Shown in pieces: positions 1-8,200 of a stretch of DNA of 13,462 nucleotides. Position 1 is the stretch's first letter; each line of letters opens with the position of its first letter. Made by a program: the position numbers and the translations under genes. The DNA lies in contig QXZO01000130.1 of assembly GCA_009886305.1 (NCBI GenBank), positions 1 through 13,462 of the forward strand, given 5' to 3'. The notes under the pieces were generated by a model. The model searched no databases. It was not told the DNA's origin and saw nothing but the letters and a program-made list of their open reading frames with translations. Source of the stretch: Betaproteobacteria bacterium (GTDB taxonomy: Bacteria > Pseudomonadota > Gammaproteobacteria > Burkholderiales > Eutrophovitaceae).

Positions 1-1
1 T

Positions 2-505
2 ACTTACATCACGCTGGGAGACGTAAAAACGCTTGTCATGGAGGGCTCTCAGTTCCAAGTAATTGATGCTAAATCTGGTAACGATCTAACGCGCTCAATT
101 CTTTTGCAGATAATAACTGAAGAAGAATCTAACGGTACACCGATATTTTCTTCGCAGATGCTGTACCAAATTATTCGGTTTTACGGAAATGAGTTTCAAC
201 AGATGATGAGCTGTTATCTCGAAAAAAACCTTCAAACCTTCATGGAAATTCAAACGAAACTACAAAATCCAGAAAACGGAGCATCGACATCCGGTGATAA
301 TGGAATGTTCGATCCGAACGCGTACACTCAATTTATAAACATGCAAGGCCCTGCAATCCAAGGCCTAATGTCCAATTATCTTGAGCAAAACGCCAAAGCA
401 TTCGTCACGATGCAAGAACAGATGCAACAACAAGCCAATACAATGTTTAGTGGATTTCCTTTTCCACCTACTAACCCACCCTCTAAGGATAAAGACTCCG
501 AATAG
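2..505 (+). CDS. phaR: Polyhydroxyalkanoate synthesis repressor PhaR (5'-truncated by window edge)
   Basis: The open frame continues to the left edge. Codons from position 2 read TYITLGDVKTLVMEG, the end of the PHB/PHA accumulation regulator N-terminal DNA-binding domain, so the internal ATG at 38 is not the real start. The conserved stretch VIDAKSGNDLTRSILLQII follows. In this family PhaR binds PHA granules and DNA and represses phasin (phaP) and its own gene until polymer forms. The C-terminal half shows two related amphipathic segments: one with MMSCYLEKNLQTFMEIQ (from about 200) and one with LMSNYLEQNAKAFVTMQ (from about 367). They look like tandem PHB_acc repeats. A Met/Gln-rich stretch and a Pro-rich, charged tail complete the protein. 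rimO follows after 58 bases on the same strand, an arrangement I associate with betaproteobacteria. The phaC/A/B genes may lie just upstream, outside the window (inference). Confidence 0.93.
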   Translation, partial: TYITLGDVKTLVMEGSQFQVIDAKSGNDLTRSILLQIITEEESNGTPIFSSQMLYQIIRFYGNEFQQMMSCYLEKNLQTFMEIQTKLQNPENGASTSGDNGMFDPNAYTQFINMQGPAIQGLMSNYLEQNAKAFVTMQEQMQQQANTMFSGFPFPPTNPPSKDKDSE

Positions 506-563
506 ATAAGCCGAAAGAGTATTCACCCATAAGTGCTCGCAGAGCAGTTCACTTAATTTAATT

Positions 564-1886
564 ATGCAAGCACAAACTAACAGATCAGTAGGTTTCGTCT
601 CTCTTGGCTGCCCAAAAGCAACTGTGGACTCAGAGAGGATTTTATCCTCTCTCAGAGCAGACGGTTATCAGATCAGTCCAAGCTACGATACAGCCGACGT
701 AGTCATCGTCAATACCTGCGGTTTCATTGACGAAGCAATAGAAGAATCTCTTGATGCAATTGATGAGGCGCTAACAGAAAATGGGAAAGTGATCGTTACC
801 GGTTGTTTGGGCGCAAAATCAAACGTAATTAAAGATAAGTTTCCATCAGTGATCGCGGTCACCGGACCTCAACAAACTGATGAGGTAATGTCTGCGATAC
901 GAACAAATTTTCCCATTTCTAAAAATCCAATTTTTGATCTCACTCCGAGGCACGATGTGCGACTCACACCTCGCCACTACGCATACCTTAAGATTTCAGA
1001 GGGATGCAACCACAAATGTACATTCTGCATTATTCCTTCAATGAGAGGAAAGCTGGTAAGCAGACCAATTGGCGACGTACTCGAAGAAGCTAGCACTTTA
1101 GTTAAATCCGGCGTTCGAGAGCTCCTCGTCATATCTCAAGATACGAGTGCCTATGGTGTAGACAAAAAGTTTCAAACAGGTTTCTGGAATGGCAGACCAA
1201 TCAAAACTAGACTGCTGGAACTATGTAAAGAATTAGGTAAATTAGGAGCCTGGGTCAGACTCCACTACGTCTATCCCTATCCAAATGTAGACGACTTAGT
1301 CCCGCTAATGGCTGACGGTCTTATCCTGCCCTACTTGGATATACCTTTCCAGCACGCATCACACCGTATTCTCAAACTAATGAAAAGGCCAGCAAGCGCC
1401 GAAAATGTTTTAAACCGTATCAAAACATGGCGTTCAATCTGTCCAGACCTCGCTATCAGAAGCACGTTTATCGTTGGGTTTCCTGGTGAGACAGAATCTG
1501 ATTTTCAAGAACTTTTAGATTTTCTCACTGAGGCAGACTTAGATAGAGTGGGATGCTTCGAATACTCCCCAGTCAGCGGTGCAACAGCTAATGAATTAAT
1601 GGAAACGCCGATCCCTGAAGAAGTGAAAAATGAACGAAAAGCTCGCTTAATGGCACATCAACAGAAGATAAGCTCTCAACGCCTTAAAGCCAAAGTTGAC
1701 ACAGAGCAAACGATCGTCATTGATAATTTGGAAGCAGATGGTGTCGCACTTGGCAGATCAAAGTACGACGCACCAGAAATTGACGGAAAAGTAGTTATAA
1801 GTGGAGCTCCCCAATTAAATGCGGGAGATATCGTAAAAGTTACGATTACTGGATCTGATGATCATGATCTTTTCGCGAACATCTAA
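564..1886 (+). CDS. rimO: Ribosomal protein S12 methylthiotransferase RimO
   Basis: This is a radical-SAM methylthiotransferase that adds a beta-methylthio group to the conserved aspartate of ribosomal protein S12. The 440 residues match the family length. The N-terminal UPF0004 domain begins with SLGCPKATVDSE and has the three cluster cysteines at C16, C52 and C81. The radical SAM motif CNHKCTFC supplies C148, C152 and C155. IIPSMRGKLVSRP follows, and a TRAM domain occupies roughly the last 70 residues. The cysteine spacing and the GCPK...VDSE signature favour RimO over the tRNA enzyme MiaB. No clear Shine-Dalgarno sequence precedes the ATG; the leader is AT-rich (cttaatttaatt). It is probably cotranscribed with phaR, and its last 29 bases overlap the next gene in another frame, which suggests translational coupling. 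Confidence 0.95.
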   Translation: MQAQTNRSVGFVSLGCPKATVDSERILSSLRADGYQISPSYDTADVVIVNTCGFIDEAIEESLDAIDEALTENGKVIVTGCLGAKSNVIKDKFPSVIAVTGPQQTDEVMSAIRTNFPISKNPIFDLTPRHDVRLTPRHYAYLKISEGCNHKCTFCIIPSMRGKLVSRPIGDVLEEASTLVKSGVRELLVISQDTSAYGVDKKFQTGFWNGRPIKTRLLELCKELGKLGAWVRLHYVYPYPNVDDLVPLMADGLILPYLDIPFQHASHRILKLMKRPASAENVLNRIKTWRSICPDLAIRSTFIVGFPGETESDFQELLDFLTEADLDRVGCFEYSPVSGATANELMETPIPEEVKNERKARLMAHQQKISSQRLKAKVDTEQTIVIDNLEADGVALGRSKYDAPEIDGKVVISGAPQLNAGDIVKVTITGSDDHDLFANI

Positions 1887-2271
1887 GTTCACATTACCGA
1901 GCAAACAACTTAAACAATTTATCGCGGATATATTTACTAACGTTGTCGCCTATTGGCTTGCATTAAAAGCCGGCGGTTTGGGAGTATTAGCAACCGTAAT
2001 AACCTGTCTAATGGTCTCGTATGCACTATCGCCTATAGATTTAATCCCCGATATTATTCCGATTCTTGGTTATCTAGATGAAATTATTATCATTCCGATA
2101 CTAATCGCTTTGATAAAGGCTGCAACACCCCATTATGTGAGCAAAAAATATGAAGTTCTTGCCAAAGATTATCTACGCGCAGAAACTAAACCTAAGTTTA
2201 AACTTGGCATAATTCTGGTGCTCATCACCTGGTTTCTATTAGCATACGTGGCACTCTCAATTCTCAAATGA
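1858..2271 (+). CDS. DUF1232 (YkvA-like) small membrane protein
   Basis: This 137-residue protein carries the DUF1232/YkvA core at about residues 54-90, with the typical SPIDLIPDIIPILGYLDE motif followed by a run of isoleucines. Hydrophobic segments are visible at about residues 40-58 and 75-88 and as a C-terminal helix at about 115-135, so it is probably an inner-membrane protein. The molecular function of the family is not established and I assign none. The ATG at 1858 lies inside the end of rimO (29-base overlap). A second in-frame ATG at 1864 is an equally possible start, giving two residues fewer. The gene ends four bases from the stop of the convergent helicase gene. The overlap indicates it is expressed with rimO. 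Confidence 0.8.
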   Translation: MIMIFSRTSKFTLPSKQLKQFIADIFTNVVAYWLALKAGGLGVLATVITCLMVSYALSPIDLIPDIIPILGYLDEIIIIPILIALIKAATPHYVSKKYEVLAKDYLRAETKPKFKLGIILVLITWFLLAYVALSILK

Positions 2272-2275
2272 AACC

Positions 2276-4210
2276 TCATACTGTCTCTAAAAAAGATATC
2301 ACATCGCTCAAATCTTGGGTTCTCCTCATAGACGGAAGACTCTTCCAAATCTTTTTTCCGTAAGGTTTAGATAATAATCTGGGGTCACATATAATCAGTA
2401 CGCCTAAGTCCGTTTCATCCCTGATCAATCTTCCAGCACCTTGCTTGAGGGATATGACAGCCTCAGGCACCTGAAAATCCATGAAGGGATTTCCACCCTG
2501 GCTACGAAGATACTCAATTCTACCGGCCGTAACTGGATCGTCAGGGACCGAAAATGGTAATTTATCAATGATAACGAGAACCAGCCCCTCACCTCGGACA
2601 TCGACTCCTTCCCAAAATGAGTGACTTCCCAACAGAACTGCATTCTTTATTTTTTTAAATTGATTCAAAAGCTCAAATTTAGATCCATCACCTTGAATCA
2701 GAAGTGGTATCTTCACATTCCTTTCCTTCAGACTTTTTGATAACCGATCCCCAGCCGTACGCATAGCTGCTAGGCTAGTGAATAACATCATGCATCGTCC
2801 TTTTGCAGCGCATATCGCTGCAAGGCTCTCTTCAACCACTCGATCTACATAGGATGTCTCAGCAGGTTGAGGCATATCCTTTGGAACATATAACACGCTA
2901 TTCTGTGAATAATTAAAAGGGCTATCCCAACTCCTAAACTGTGCGTCCTCTAGCCCCAGCTGTTGGGTAAAATAAGACGCGTCACCGGAGACTGAAAGTG
3001 TAGCCGAAGTAAAAACCCAGCTTCTTTCTCCATCCATCACAACGGATTTAAATTTATCAGCGACGTCTATTGGTGTTAAATGCATACGCACTGACTGAAC
3101 ACTTGATTCGAACCAACGAATTACACTATGGTCGTCAAGTTTACTCCATGTTTCCAAGAAATCTTTTGTCTCTAACAAGCGTTCACGGCAGCGTTGTAGC
3201 TCGAGATTAATCAATTCAACGGAGCGGATAGAATCAGCTAAATCTCTAGCAATGTCAGTTAGCAAAGAAGATGATTCAATCGCCTTACTAAACCTTTCCC
3301 GCTCCCTTAGATCATATCTGCCTTTCAGGCCCTCGAAGGATAATCTTAACTCACGAATACCTTTTTCAAACCTATCGATTAATTCATCTACCGTTTCTAC
3401 ACGATCACCCATGGTCACAGATCCATAGCGTAAATCGCGAAGAAGCTCATTTAACTGATTTGTACTGATAGTTGAACCAAAAAACTGAGTCGCCACATCT
3501 CCAATTTGGTGAGCCTCATCAAAAATAACAACATCGCAATCCGGCAGCAGCTCACCAAAACCGTCCTGCTTAAGCGCTAAGTCAGCGAAGAAAAGATGGT
3601 GGTTCACCACGACCACTTCCGCAGCTAGCGCTTTCTTCCTGGCCTTTAAGACAAAACACTTCGTGATATGTGGACAATCGGATCCGAGACAATTATCCCT
3701 AGTAGATACCACTGAGGACTGAACTCGTGGATTCTCCTCCGGCATATTAATCTCGGATATATCACCAGACTCGGAACTATCGAGCATTCGCTCATACATA
3801 TTAAAAAGTTCAACTTCTCGCAGACTGGAAAATGATCGCTCTAACTTGGTTCTTTCTATTTGATGATGACACAAATAGTTGGCTCTTCCTTTTAACTTTG
3901 CAACAGTTATAGGAATTTTTAAAGCACTTCGAACGACTTGTATGTCCTGATCGAAAAGCTGATCTTGTAATGTTTTCGTACCAGTTGCTATTATAATTTT
4001 TCGACCGTAATAGAATGCTGGTATGAGGTAGGCGAAGGTCTTACCCGTTCCTGTACCAGCTTCGCATATTATGGGCTCCTTACTTTTAATCGCAGCGCCG
4101 ATAGCCTGGGCCATTTCGCTTTGCTCTATTCTTGCCCTGTATCCGGACACAACTTCTGATAGAAGGCCATTGGAATTAAAGGCTCGCTCAATCTCCTCTT
4201 CGGTACTCAA
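2276..4210 (-). CDS. yoaA: DinG-family ATP-dependent DNA helicase YoaA
   Basis: This is a superfamily 2, XPD/DinG-like 5'-3' DNA helicase with an iron-sulfur cluster. In E. coli YoaA works with HolC in repair of stalled replication forks. The 644 residues fit the family. Visible motifs are a Q-motif region (YRARIEQSEMAQAI, residues 24-37), Walker A EAGTGTGKT (50-58), four cluster cysteines at C114, C174, C179 and C185, the DEAH box at 231-234 and motif VI QGAGRLIR (590-597). The intact four-cysteine set argues for YoaA/DinG rather than the cluster-less Gram-positive forms. The start is a TTG at 4210. An in-frame stop lies three codons upstream, and the next Met (residue 33) would remove part of the Q motif, so the TTG is well supported although no strong Shine-Dalgarno sequence precedes it. 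It is divergent from the small membrane-protein gene at 4370 and convergent with the DUF1232 gene. Confidence 0.92.
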   Translation of the reverse strand: MSTEEEIERAFNSNGLLSEVVSGYRARIEQSEMAQAIGAAIKSKEPIICEAGTGTGKTFAYLIPAFYYGRKIIIATGTKTLQDQLFDQDIQVVRSALKIPITVAKLKGRANYLCHHQIERTKLERSFSSLREVELFNMYERMLDSSESGDISEINMPEENPRVQSSVVSTRDNCLGSDCPHITKCFVLKARKKALAAEVVVVNHHLFFADLALKQDGFGELLPDCDVVIFDEAHQIGDVATQFFGSTISTNQLNELLRDLRYGSVTMGDRVETVDELIDRFEKGIRELRLSFEGLKGRYDLRERERFSKAIESSSLLTDIARDLADSIRSVELINLELQRCRERLLETKDFLETWSKLDDHSVIRWFESSVQSVRMHLTPIDVADKFKSVVMDGERSWVFTSATLSVSGDASYFTQQLGLEDAQFRSWDSPFNYSQNSVLYVPKDMPQPAETSYVDRVVEESLAAICAAKGRCMMLFTSLAAMRTAGDRLSKSLKERNVKIPLLIQGDGSKFELLNQFKKIKNAVLLGSHSFWEGVDVRGEGLVLVIIDKLPFSVPDDPVTAGRIEYLRSQGGNPFMDFQVPEAVISLKQGAGRLIRDETDLGVLIICDPRLLSKPYGKKIWKSLPSMRRTQDLSDVISFLETV

Positions 4211-4369
4211 ATTATTCTACTTTCAATGTGATTAATTTAAAGAGTCTACAATTAGCCATGCCGATACCATCAAACAAAATAATAACCTCAATCAATTTAG
4301 TGTCGAGTAAAACTTTTTATTAAAAAAAACACCTAACAGAACAATGATTCATGTCGCAAAGCAAACATT
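4211..4369. promoter_or_regulatory. Divergent intergenic region between yoaA and the four-helix membrane protein gene
   Basis: This is the longest gap in the window (159 bases). It must hold the promoters for both outward-facing genes. It is strongly AT-rich, with a run of eight A residues near 4323-4330. I cannot point to a convincing -35/-10 pair on either strand, and there is no gene or hairpin of note. Confidence 0.4.
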
Positions 4370-4738
4370 ATGAGACCTTTCGGAATAAAATTACTCACAA
4401 CAGCCAACATTCTAGCGACTCTGTGTTTACTCATTGTCGCGGTTGGATTAACCGGGGGGAAACTAATACTATACTTGTGCGTTGCTGGACTTCATTTAAT
4501 ACTTGCCACCGGCATCTTCATGCAATTACGTTGGGCGTATGTTCTTACGATAACTTACTCATTATTTCAAGCTGCCGGAATGAGTCTATGGTGTTTAATT
4601 GGTGTTTTAACTTTAATGGGAGAGCCAGCCACCCAAGACAAATTAGGGTTTTTCGTCTTATCTGCGATCACCGTACCTTTTTTAGGATGGAGCATGATTT
4701 ATCTAATAAAGCGTTTAAGGACAGATACTTTCAGCTAA
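4370..4738 (+). CDS. Hypothetical four-helix inner-membrane protein
   Basis: I do not recognise this 122-residue protein. It has four hydrophobic segments, at about residues 7-27, 30-50, 53-80 and 88-110, joined by short loops, with a basic N-terminus (MRPFGIK) and a basic C-terminal stretch (IKRLRTD). This is the pattern of a small polytopic inner-membrane protein with both ends in the cytoplasm. No catalytic motif, cysteine pair or recognisable signature is visible. A longer overlapping frame beginning at 4351 has no hydrophobic pattern and runs into the opposite gene, so I take it as a shadow. No clear Shine-Dalgarno sequence precedes the ATG; the region upstream is very A-rich. It is transcribed divergently from yoaA and ends eight bases before the stop of rmuC. 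Confidence 0.72.
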   Translation: MRPFGIKLLTTANILATLCLLIVAVGLTGGKLILYLCVAGLHLILATGIFMQLRWAYVLTITYSLFQAAGMSLWCLIGVLTLMGEPATQDKLGFFVLSAITVPFLGWSMIYLIKRLRTDTFS

Positions 4739-4746
4739 ACCTCCTA

Positions 4747-6183
4747 CTAACTAACTTTCGGGCCTAAAGGATCTGCTAAACCGATAGAAGCTATTGGCTC
4801 ATTGAACTCCTGCTCCTCAGACACAGCTTCGGTATTACTCAATTCAACTTGCTCAATTCGGTTAAAGCGTTTAGTTATTTTGTCGCTACTTACTCTGACT
4901 TCCTCAACATCTTTATGGGCAAGTCGAATATGATCTGCCAGTTTTCTCATACGATCATCGAACCTATTAAAATCGAGGCTCAGTCGTCGGAGTTCCTCCT
5001 TTATGATATGAATTTGTTCTCGCGTAGCAATATCCTTCATTACAGCTCGTGCTGTATTTAAAACCGCCATTAACGTAGTGGGTGAGACTATCCATACCTT
5101 CTTCTGCATTGCGTATTCAACGACTTCATTGTGGTAGGCATGAATCTCAGCAAAAACTGCTTCGGCGGGAATAAACATTACCGCGCCGTCACTCGTTTCT
5201 CCATCAATAATATATTTGTCAGAGATAGCATCTACGTGTTTTTTGACATCCGCACGAAATGCCCGTTGCGCTGCAGCCTTGTCACCATCTGCGTTATCTT
5301 TCGAAAACATGCGATGATAATTTTCAAGTGGGAACTTAGAATCAACGGAAACATTTCCAGTAGGGTCTGGCAGTCTCAAAACGCAGTCAACGCGGTTACC
5401 ATTTGAGTACGTACATTGGAATTCATATGCCGAAGGAGGCAGCATGTTTCTAACTAAATTCTCCAACTGAACCTCACCAAATGCTCCGCGAGAGCGCTTA
5501 TCTCCAAGCAACTCCTGCAATCCGATAACGTTAGTTGTTAAACCATCAATTTTTTTCTGTGCCTCATCAATAGTTGCTAAACGCTCCATTACACTGACAA
5601 AAGTGGCGTTTGTTTTTTTAAACCCCTCTTCGAGCCTTTCATTCACTTTTCCAGAAATTTGCTCTAATCTATTGTCGGTAACCTTACCGAGTGTCTCCAT
5701 AGAATTATGTAACTGATTAGTTGCCTCCTTCAATGTGGTTTGCACTATCTCCCGCTCGGCTCGGCTTTGCTCAGATAGCTTTTCTAAAATACGAGCAATA
5801 ACCTCCGAACGGATTAAATCAAGCTTCGCCTGGACCTCAGTCCTCATTTCGTTGATTGACGCCAGCGTTTTTTCTTTACCTACAGATTGCTCTTCAATTA
5901 GCCGAACTTGGAAAGACCCTGAACTACTTCGGAGTTGATTGAGTTCATTTGAGAGGAAAGACCGGAGATTTTCATTTAGTGTAGATTGATTCCTCAACAG
6001 TCTATCTGCCAACGAATTGAGTACCTCGCTGTTATCCCTAGATTGAGCAATCGAGAGATTTTCTAAAATAGCTTTTATCTTTTTAGGCAGCCGGAATAAA
6101 AAAACCACGGCCACTAACACAAAGATCATGACCAAAGTCATAATCCAGATCATTAGTTGAGGACTGTCGACCCAAATATCCAT
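4747..6183 (-). CDS. rmuC: DNA recombination protein RmuC
   Basis: RmuC-family proteins limit certain chromosomal rearrangements such as inversions at short inverted repeats. They contain a fold predicted to be nuclease-like, but no reaction is firmly established. The 478 residues match the family (E. coli about 475). An N-terminal membrane anchor lies at residues 11-30. A long, Gln/Glu/Lys-rich coiled-coil region runs from about 40 to 220. The RmuC domain has the family hallmarks RGAFGEVQLE (232-241), RVDCVLRLP (264-272) and DSKFPLENY (281-289), and the later stretch VMFIPAEAVFAEI. The start is an ATG 47 bases after the typA stop on the same strand, with no convincing terminator between, so cotranscription with typA is likely. 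The gene converges on the small membrane-protein gene with an eight-base gap. Confidence 0.94.
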   Translation of the reverse strand: MDIWVDSPQLMIWIMTLVMIFVLVAVVFLFRLPKKIKAILENLSIAQSRDNSEVLNSLADRLLRNQSTLNENLRSFLSNELNQLRSSSGSFQVRLIEEQSVGKEKTLASINEMRTEVQAKLDLIRSEVIARILEKLSEQSRAEREIVQTTLKEATNQLHNSMETLGKVTDNRLEQISGKVNERLEEGFKKTNATFVSVMERLATIDEAQKKIDGLTTNVIGLQELLGDKRSRGAFGEVQLENLVRNMLPPSAYEFQCTYSNGNRVDCVLRLPDPTGNVSVDSKFPLENYHRMFSKDNADGDKAAAQRAFRADVKKHVDAISDKYIIDGETSDGAVMFIPAEAVFAEIHAYHNEVVEYAMQKKVWIVSPTTLMAVLNTARAVMKDIATREQIHIIKEELRRLSLDFNRFDDRMRKLADHIRLAHKDVEEVRVSSDKITKRFNRIEQVELSNTEAVSEEQEFNEPIASIGLADPLGPKVS

Positions 6184-6230
6184 CCGATGAGTATAGCCGA
6201 TAAAAAATAATCTACGGACCGCTTGGAAGA

Positions 6231-8057
6231 CTACGCGGCCTTCGTACCCCGTGCGTCACGTCTGCGCTCATGCTCTTTCAACGCTTTTTTTCTCAACCGA
6301 ATTGATTTAGGAGTGATTTCAACAAGTTCATCGTCGGCTATAAACTCTACCGCACGCTCAAGAGTCAACTCAATAGGCGGAGTTAATCTTACCGCCTCAT
6401 CAGTACCCGAAGACCTTACATTGGTTAGTTGCTTTTGCTTAATCGGATTCACACTTAAATCATTATCTCGGGAGTGAATACCTATAATCATTCCCTCATA
6501 TAGTTCCTCTCCAGGCGCTACAAACATCCGACCGCGCTCTTGGAGTTTCCACAGTGCATAAGCTACCGCGGGACCATTATCTTGACTAACTAAAACACCA
6601 TTTCTACGATCATCAATGTCACCTTTTAAAACGTCATAAGCATCAAAAATATGACTAGCGACTCCAGTACCACGAGTCAAAGTAAGGAACTCACTTTGAA
6701 AACCAATTAGGCCTCGCGCTGGTATTCGATACTCTAATCTGACTCGACCTTTTCCGTCCGGAATCATGTCCTGTAGTTCGCCGCGTCTGCTGCCTAACTC
6801 CTCCATTACCGCGCCTTGATTCTCTTCCTCAACGTCAATAGTTAAAATTTCATAAGGTTCATGACGTTCGCCCTCCACATCCTTAAACACAACACGGGGC
6901 CTACCTACCGCTAACTCATATCCTTCTCGACGCATATTTTCAAGCAAAATAGTCAAGTGCAACTCACCTCGACCTGAAACGATGAACGTGTCCGAGTCTG
7001 ATGTGAACTCGACTTTTAAGGCAACATTCGACTGTAATTCGCGATTCAATCGATCTCGAATTTGCCGACTTGTCACAAATTTCCCCTCTCGTCCAGCAAG
7101 CGGGGATGTATTCACGACAAAATTCATAGTTAATGTTGGCTCATCGACTGTTAAGAGCGGTAACGCATCGGCTGGCGGAGATCCCACTTCACATACCGTC
7201 TGACCAATACTTACGTCTTCAATACCGTTTATTAATACAATATTACCCGCGTCGGCCTCCTCAACCACTTCCTTTTCAAGACCAGAAAAAATGAGGACTT
7301 GATTGATCTTTCGGGTTACGGTCTCTCCATTGGGTCCGGCCACCATAAGTACTTGTTGTCCCGAACGTATCCGACCTCTATTCACGCGTCCGATTCCAAT
7401 TCGCCCTACAAAACTTGAATAATCCAAAGAGCAAATCTGTAATTGTAATGGCCCATCTACATCGACCTCGCGAACCGGAACGTGTTGCAATATTGTTTCA
7501 AATAAAGGTACTAGACTATCATTCTTTATCTCAGCATTTAAAGTAGCCCAACCCTCGAGAGCAGAGGCATATACGACAGGAAAATCTAACTGGTCTTCGG
7601 TAGCACCTAATTTATCGAACAAATCAAAGGTTTGATTAATGACCCAACTTGGTCTGGCGCCAGGTCGATCAATCTTATTAACAACTACTATCGGCTTAAG
7701 ACCTAGTGAAAGTGCCTTTTTGGTAACAAAACGAGTTTGCGGCATCGGCCCATCAACTGCATCAACAAGCAACAAAACACAATCAACCATAGACAACACG
7801 CGCTCCACTTCTCCACCAAAATCAGCGTGACCGGGAGTATCAACAATATTAATATGAGTATCTTGATAACTAATGGCACAATTTTTAGAGAGGATAGTTA
7901 TTCCGCGCTCTTTCTCCAAATCATTCGAGTCCATTACTCGCTCTGACACCTGCTTATGTGCAGCAAACGTTCCTGATTGTTTCAATAGTTGATCAACCAA
8001 TGTCGTTTTTCCATGATCGACGTGTGCGACGATTGCAATATTACGAATACTTTTCAT
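6231..8057 (-). CDS. typA: Translational GTPase TypA/BipA
   Basis: This is a ribosome-associated GTPase of the EF-G/LepA superfamily, involved in 50S assembly and in stress or cold adaptation. The 608 residues are the usual length. The G domain is complete: G1 AHVDHGKT (11-18), G2 RGITI (51-55), G3 DTPGHAD (73-79), G4 NKID (127-130) and G5 SAL (about 165-167). It is followed by the beta-barrel domain, an EF-G-like domain III/V region with the typical VSGRGELHL and IPARGLIGF stretches, and the BipA-specific C-terminal domain. The end is basic (KKALKEHERRRDARG). The ATG start is clear by homology, but it follows an AT-rich leader without a Shine-Dalgarno sequence. The 143-base gap to selD contains a palindrome and a duplicated 11-mer that may be regulatory. 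rmuC follows downstream on the same strand. Confidence 0.96.
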   Translation of the reverse strand: MKSIRNIAIVAHVDHGKTTLVDQLLKQSGTFAAHKQVSERVMDSNDLEKERGITILSKNCAISYQDTHINIVDTPGHADFGGEVERVLSMVDCVLLLVDAVDGPMPQTRFVTKKALSLGLKPIVVVNKIDRPGARPSWVINQTFDLFDKLGATEDQLDFPVVYASALEGWATLNAEIKNDSLVPLFETILQHVPVREVDVDGPLQLQICSLDYSSFVGRIGIGRVNRGRIRSGQQVLMVAGPNGETVTRKINQVLIFSGLEKEVVEEADAGNIVLINGIEDVSIGQTVCEVGSPPADALPLLTVDEPTLTMNFVVNTSPLAGREGKFVTSRQIRDRLNRELQSNVALKVEFTSDSDTFIVSGRGELHLTILLENMRREGYELAVGRPRVVFKDVEGERHEPYEILTIDVEEENQGAVMEELGSRRGELQDMIPDGKGRVRLEYRIPARGLIGFQSEFLTLTRGTGVASHIFDAYDVLKGDIDDRRNGVLVSQDNGPAVAYALWKLQERGRMFVAPGEELYEGMIIGIHSRDNDLSVNPIKQKQLTNVRSSGTDEAVRLTPPIELTLERAVEFIADDELVEITPKSIRLRKKALKEHERRRDARGTKAA

Positions 8058-8096
8058 GATTATTTGTTTAGTTGAGTTTTACAACAATGAATAAAA

Positions 8097-8198
8097 GTCG
8101 AATTTAAAGACGCTTAAAGCACAAATTGTGCAGGTGGCATGTTTCCATTTTCGCGCCGGAGTCTAACACAGTTTGATCTTTTAAAATGTCGAATTTAA
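8097..8198. repeat. Two direct copies of an 11-base motif in the selD-typA gap
   Basis: GTCGAATTTAA occurs at 8097-8107 and again at 8188-8198, both in the same orientation, 91 bases apart and both within the 143-base gap. Each is preceded by an A-rich run (AAAA or AAAAT). The copies could be a regulator's binding sites or chance in AT-rich DNA. Confidence 0.45.
8119..8131. promoter_or_regulatory. Perfect palindrome upstream of typA, possible operator
   Basis: GCACAAATTGTGC is an inverted repeat of two 6-base arms around one central base. It lies about 62 bases before the typA ATG and between the two GTCGAATTTAA copies. The one-base loop is too short for an RNA hairpin with full arms, so a dimeric DNA-binding protein site is the likelier reading. 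No specific regulator is recognised. Confidence 0.35.
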
Positions 8199-8200
8199 CT

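Noticed and set aside
533..545. Hairpin TGCTC-GCA-GAGCA between phaR and rimO.
   Set aside because: Five pairs and a three-base loop without a following T-run. It may be a chance fold and does not support a terminator.
4351..4767. A 138-codon frame overlapping the small membrane-protein gene.
   Set aside because: Its translation is rich in His, Cys, Arg and Asn with no domain pattern and it runs past the rmuC stop. The frame starting at 4370 gives a coherent four-helix membrane protein instead.
6184..6230. A T-rich run on the - strand between typA and rmuC as a terminator.
   Set aside because: The only pairing before it is CCGC/GCGG with a 12-base loop, well separated from the T-run, so it is not a credible intrinsic terminator.
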